Positions 63,268 through 64,000 of a stretch of DNA of 64,000 nucleotides are shown one piece after another (the stretch's first letter is position 1; every line of letters starts with the position of its first letter). The stretch is from Cecembia lonarensis LW9 (GTDB lineage Bacteria; Bacteroidota; Bacteroidia; Cytophagales; Cyclobacteriaceae): the NCBI RefSeq assembly GCF_000298295.1, contig NZ_AMGM01000004.1:59093-123092 (forward strand). Reading direction: 5' to 3'. Below the pieces are notes generated by a model. The model was not told the origin of the DNA and ran no database searches. It saw only the letters and a program-made list of their open reading frames with translations. The position numbers and the translations under genes are program-made.

Positions 63268-63726
63268 ATGGAAGCTAACATTAACATAAAAGAAGCGCTA
63301 TTTTCTGCTGCTCAAGACCTGCTGAAGGTACAAATTCAAGATATTCAAAAACAATTGATCGATCTTCAGGAGTCATCGGAGTCAGAAGAAAAAAGCTCAG
63401 CCGGTGACAAATATGAAACCCACCAAGAGATGCTCAACCAATCAAGAAAAATGTTAGAGCAAGCGCTTGAAAAACACAAATTCATGCTGGCGCAATTAAA
63501 TGCAATTTCCACCAAAAAAATAGATAAAGTAGAGGAAGGGGCTTTGGTGAAACTGAATATTGGCACCCTTTGGATTTCAATTGCTTTGGGGAAAATTTCT
63601 CTAAATGACTCAGACTATCAACTTGTCTCTAAAGATTCTCCTTTGATTTCAGTCATTTACAATCTCAAAAAAGGAGACATCTATGAATTCAGAGGCAAAA
63701 AGGCTGAAATTTTAGAAGTTTTATAG
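63268..63726 (+). CDS. GreA/GreB-like protein (often misnamed 3-oxoacyl-ACP synthase)
   Basis: 152 residues. The N-terminal half is a helical hairpin (LFSAAQDLLKVQIQDIQKQLIDLQESSESEEKSSAGDKYETHQEML), whose SSAGDKYE motif recalls the coiled-coil of transcription cleavage factors. The C-terminal half is a GreA-like FKBP-type fold (GALVKLNIGTLWISIALGKI; SKDSPLISVIYNLKKGDIYEFRGKKAEILEV). Cytophagales genomes carry this shortened, divergent form, commonly mislabelled. It may bind RNA polymerase; no synthase activity is plausible. It starts 32 bases after uxaB, which does not prove a shared role. Confidence 0.82.
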   Translation: MEANINIKEALFSAAQDLLKVQIQDIQKQLIDLQESSESEEKSSAGDKYETHQEMLNQSRKMLEQALEKHKFMLAQLNAISTKKIDKVEEGALVKLNIGTLWISIALGKISLNDSDYQLVSKDSPLISVIYNLKKGDIYEFRGKKAEILEVL

Positions 63727-64000
63727 TTGGTAATAAAAATCTCACTGTCAGCTTAAACCTATAATGCGTAATTTTAACTTAATAATTGGTTAAGCCACTG
63801 ACCAAAATTGTATTTTTTCAATAGTTAAACTATCTACTTTAAAAAAATTAATAAGTCCTTAATTTTAGAATTATCTTTTTTTATTAAAAAAAAATTTAAG
63901 AATATTTTTTGCAAATACAATTTTATTCTATTTATTAAATGAAAATAGGATAAATCAGGAATAATGTTTACATATATGTGAAAAACATAAAATATTATAC
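63727..64000. other. AT-rich tail without a gene
   Basis: 274 bases of very AT-rich DNA at the right edge. I see no terminator of good quality, no palindrome and no coding frame. It probably contains the promoter region of a gene outside the window. Confidence 0.5.

Noticed and set aside
63268..63726. Annotation as 3-oxoacyl-ACP synthase
   Set aside because: The 152-residue chain has GreA-like architecture and lacks the Cys-His-His thiolase-fold active site. The name is a propagated error in this family.

Overview
The window looks like the chromosome of a Bacteroidota bacterium, most likely order Cytophagales and near Cyclobacteriaceae. The sequence shows a type IX secretion adhesin with its PorP/SprF partner, a TamL-type lipoprotein Omp85, a serB-serA fusion, several DUF families typical of Bacteroidota, almost no Shine-Dalgarno sites, and moderate to low GC. 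The genus is inferred only loosely. I saw no rRNA, tRNA, CRISPR array, prophage or transposase.

Region 1 (1-26.3 kb) is mostly ordinary core genome: a D-2-hydroxyacid dehydrogenase cut by the left edge, a DUF2911 protein, the phosphoserine phosphatase/phosphoglycerate dehydrogenase fusion, an SBF-like transporter with an rRNA/tRNA methyltransferase, tamL, a YihY protein, oxidoreductases, a serine hydrolase, a lipoprotein of the formylglycine-generating enzyme family with both catalytic cysteines, ferritin, two Tat-exported proteins (a Gfo/Idh/MocA dehydrogenase and a HisC-like aminotransferase), a gamma-glutamyltransferase and a DEAD-box helicase. A 190-bp inverted-repeat element fills the gap between the stop codons of two convergent genes (8.79-8.98 kb). 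A secreted protein gene at 20.7-21.5 kb is split by a one-base shift in a run of A.

Region 2 (26.3-35.6 kb) holds porP/sprF and a 1434-residue T9SS cargo with eight tandem Ig-like units, then an alcohol dehydrogenase and glycogen phosphorylase.

Region 3 (35.7-52.9 kb) is accessory in character. It has three DUF2490 outer-membrane-type proteins, gene remnants (one the N-terminus of an alkaline-phosphatase-family protein), two DUF1254 proteins, a REP-rich gap, two AraC regulators with seven-transmembrane sensor halves, a type III alkylsulfatase lipoprotein and an Omp85-like barrel. Each membrane-bound AraC regulator lies directly upstream of an exported-protein operon, so this looks like two parallel sense-and-respond modules. 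DUF6515, DUF2092 and a Spy-like helical protein follow.

Region 4 (52.9-63.2 kb) is a hexuronate catabolic cluster. A TRAP transporter (dctPQM), kdgA and kdgK run leftward; uxaA runs rightward from a shared regulatory gap that contains a perfect LacI-family operator. A Gfo/Idh dehydrogenase, an Ldh-family oxidoreductase, a DUF1330 protein and uxaB complete it. The predicted flow is tagaturonate to altronate (UxaB), to 2-keto-3-deoxygluconate (UxaA), to KDPG (KdgK), to pyruvate plus glyceraldehyde-3-phosphate (KdgA). The isomerase UxaC and the regulator are not in the window. A GreA-like protein and an AT-rich gene-free tail end the window.
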